Shown: piece after piece, positions 6,323 to 6,906 of the stretch
Numbering within the stretch: the first letter of the stretch is position 1
Layout of the letters: every line of letters starts with the position of its first letter
Source of the DNA: Candidatus Segetimicrobium genomatis
GTDB taxonomy: Bacteria > Sysuimicrobiota > Sysuimicrobiia > Sysuimicrobiales > Segetimicrobiaceae
Reading direction: 5' to 3'
NCBI GenBank assembly: GCA_005883865.1
Contig: VBAO01000031.1
Span: forward strand, 1-6,906
DNA: 6,906 bases
Program-made: the position numbers and the translations under genes
The notes under the pieces: model-generated
Databases searched by the model: none
Seen by the model: only the letters and a program-made list of their open reading frames with translations
What the model was told of the DNA's origin: nothing

Positions 6323-6906
6323 ATGGTGCGCGTCCTGATCCAGCGCCTGCTCCTGCTGCCCGTCCTGCTCGCGGTGTTCTCGATCGTGGTGTTCGCGCTG
6401 GTGCAGGCGCCCCCCGGGGGCTTCCTCACGAGTTATCTCTCCACGCTCGCCTCCTCCGGGTCGTCGATCGACGCGGCGCAGGTCGAGGCGCTCCGCCGGC
6501 AGTTCGGGCTCGACCAGCCGTTCCACGTCCAGTACCTCCGCTGGGTCCAGAACCTCCTGCACGGCAACCTCGGCCTGTCGTTGGAGTACCAGCGGCCCAA
6601 CGCCGAACTGATCGGCCAGTACCTGCTTCTGACCGTGCTCCTCGCGCTGTTCTCGTTCGTGCTCTCCTGGGTGATCGCGATCCCGGCGGGCATCTACTCG
6701 GCGACGCATCCCCGCTCGGTCTTCGACTACATCCTGACCGTCGTCAATTACATCGGCGTCGCGGTGCCGAACTTCATGCTGGCCCTCGTCCTGATGTGGT
6801 GGGCGTTTGCGCAGTTCGGCCTCAGCATCACCGGCCTCTTCTCGCCCGAGTTCGAGCAGGCTCCCTGGACGGCGGCGCGATGGCTCGACCTGCTCAAGCA
6901 CATCTG
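6323..6906 (+). CDS. ABC transporter permease, DppB/OppB family, 3' end cut by window edge
   Basis: First inner-membrane channel subunit of the peptide-type transporter. I read 194 codons from ATG at 6323 with no stop before the window edge; the family is usually 310-340 residues. A GAGG at 6309-6312 lies 10 nt before the ATG. The N-terminus is a typical DppB start: RLLLLPVLLAVFSIVVFAL is the first membrane segment (8-26). Then come the loop motif FGLDQPFHVQYLRW (61-74) and GNLGLS (81-86), matching the family's GDxGxS. A second membrane segment is at about 100-121, ending in PAGIYSA, and a third covers about 136-163 with VAVPNFMLALVL. The EAA loop that contacts the ATPase should lie beyond the window. 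The second permease (DppC-like) and one or two ATPases would be expected downstream. The ligand is unknown, so I give no symbol. Confidence 0.92.
   Translation, partial: MVRVLIQRLLLLPVLLAVFSIVVFALVQAPPGGFLTSYLSTLASSGSSIDAAQVEALRRQFGLDQPFHVQYLRWVQNLLHGNLGLSLEYQRPNAELIGQYLLLTVLLALFSFVLSWVIAIPAGIYSATHPRSVFDYILTVVNYIGVAVPNFMLALVLMWWAFAQFGLSITGLFSPEFEQAPWTAARWLDLLKHI

Noticed and set aside
4265..6901. An 878-codon open frame on the minus strand across the transporter genes
   Set aside because: It is antisense to two well-recognised genes, is dominated by Arg, Val, Asp, Glu and Gly as expected from the GC-rich complementary frame, and shows no family motifs.

Overview
The window is high-GC bacterial DNA with four protein genes in two divergent blocks. 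The left block is read leftwards: a seven-blade FG-GAP propeller gene (2734-4032), then the catalytic subunit of a selenocysteine formate dehydrogenase (1-2481, running off the left edge). The right block is read rightwards: a family-5 peptide-type ABC substrate-binding protein (4370-6253), then the first inner-membrane permease of the same transporter (6323 to the right edge, partial).

The organism is most likely a diderm that makes selenoproteins and has Tat export. The dehydrogenase has a twin-arginine leader and an in-frame UGA followed by a SECIS-type hairpin. The binding protein has an ordinary signal peptide with no lipobox cysteine, so it should be a free periplasmic protein. GC richness and the general look of the proteins would suit an uncultured soil or subsurface lineage such as Methylomirabilota/Rokubacteria. 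That placement is only an impression and was not tested.

Region by region: 1-2481 formate dehydrogenase alpha subunit with UGA at 1897-1899; 2482-2733 its leader, holding a strong Shine-Dalgarno; 2734-4032 secreted FG-GAP protein; 4033-4369 divergent spacer with weak promoter candidates and a G-tract ribosome-binding site; 4370-6253 substrate-binding protein; 6254-6322 intercistronic gap with a perfect 12-bp hairpin; 6323-6906 permease.

The formate dehydrogenase would oxidise formate in the periplasm and pass electrons to iron-sulfur and cytochrome b subunits expected just beyond the left edge. The transporter genes form an ordinary dpp/opp-like operon whose second permease and ATPases should lie beyond the right edge. 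Nothing in the sequence links the FG-GAP protein functionally to either neighbour. I do not see a clearly new multi-gene system. The points most worth a second look are the recoded UGA, the isolated FG-GAP propeller and an apparently shortened segment in the binding protein.
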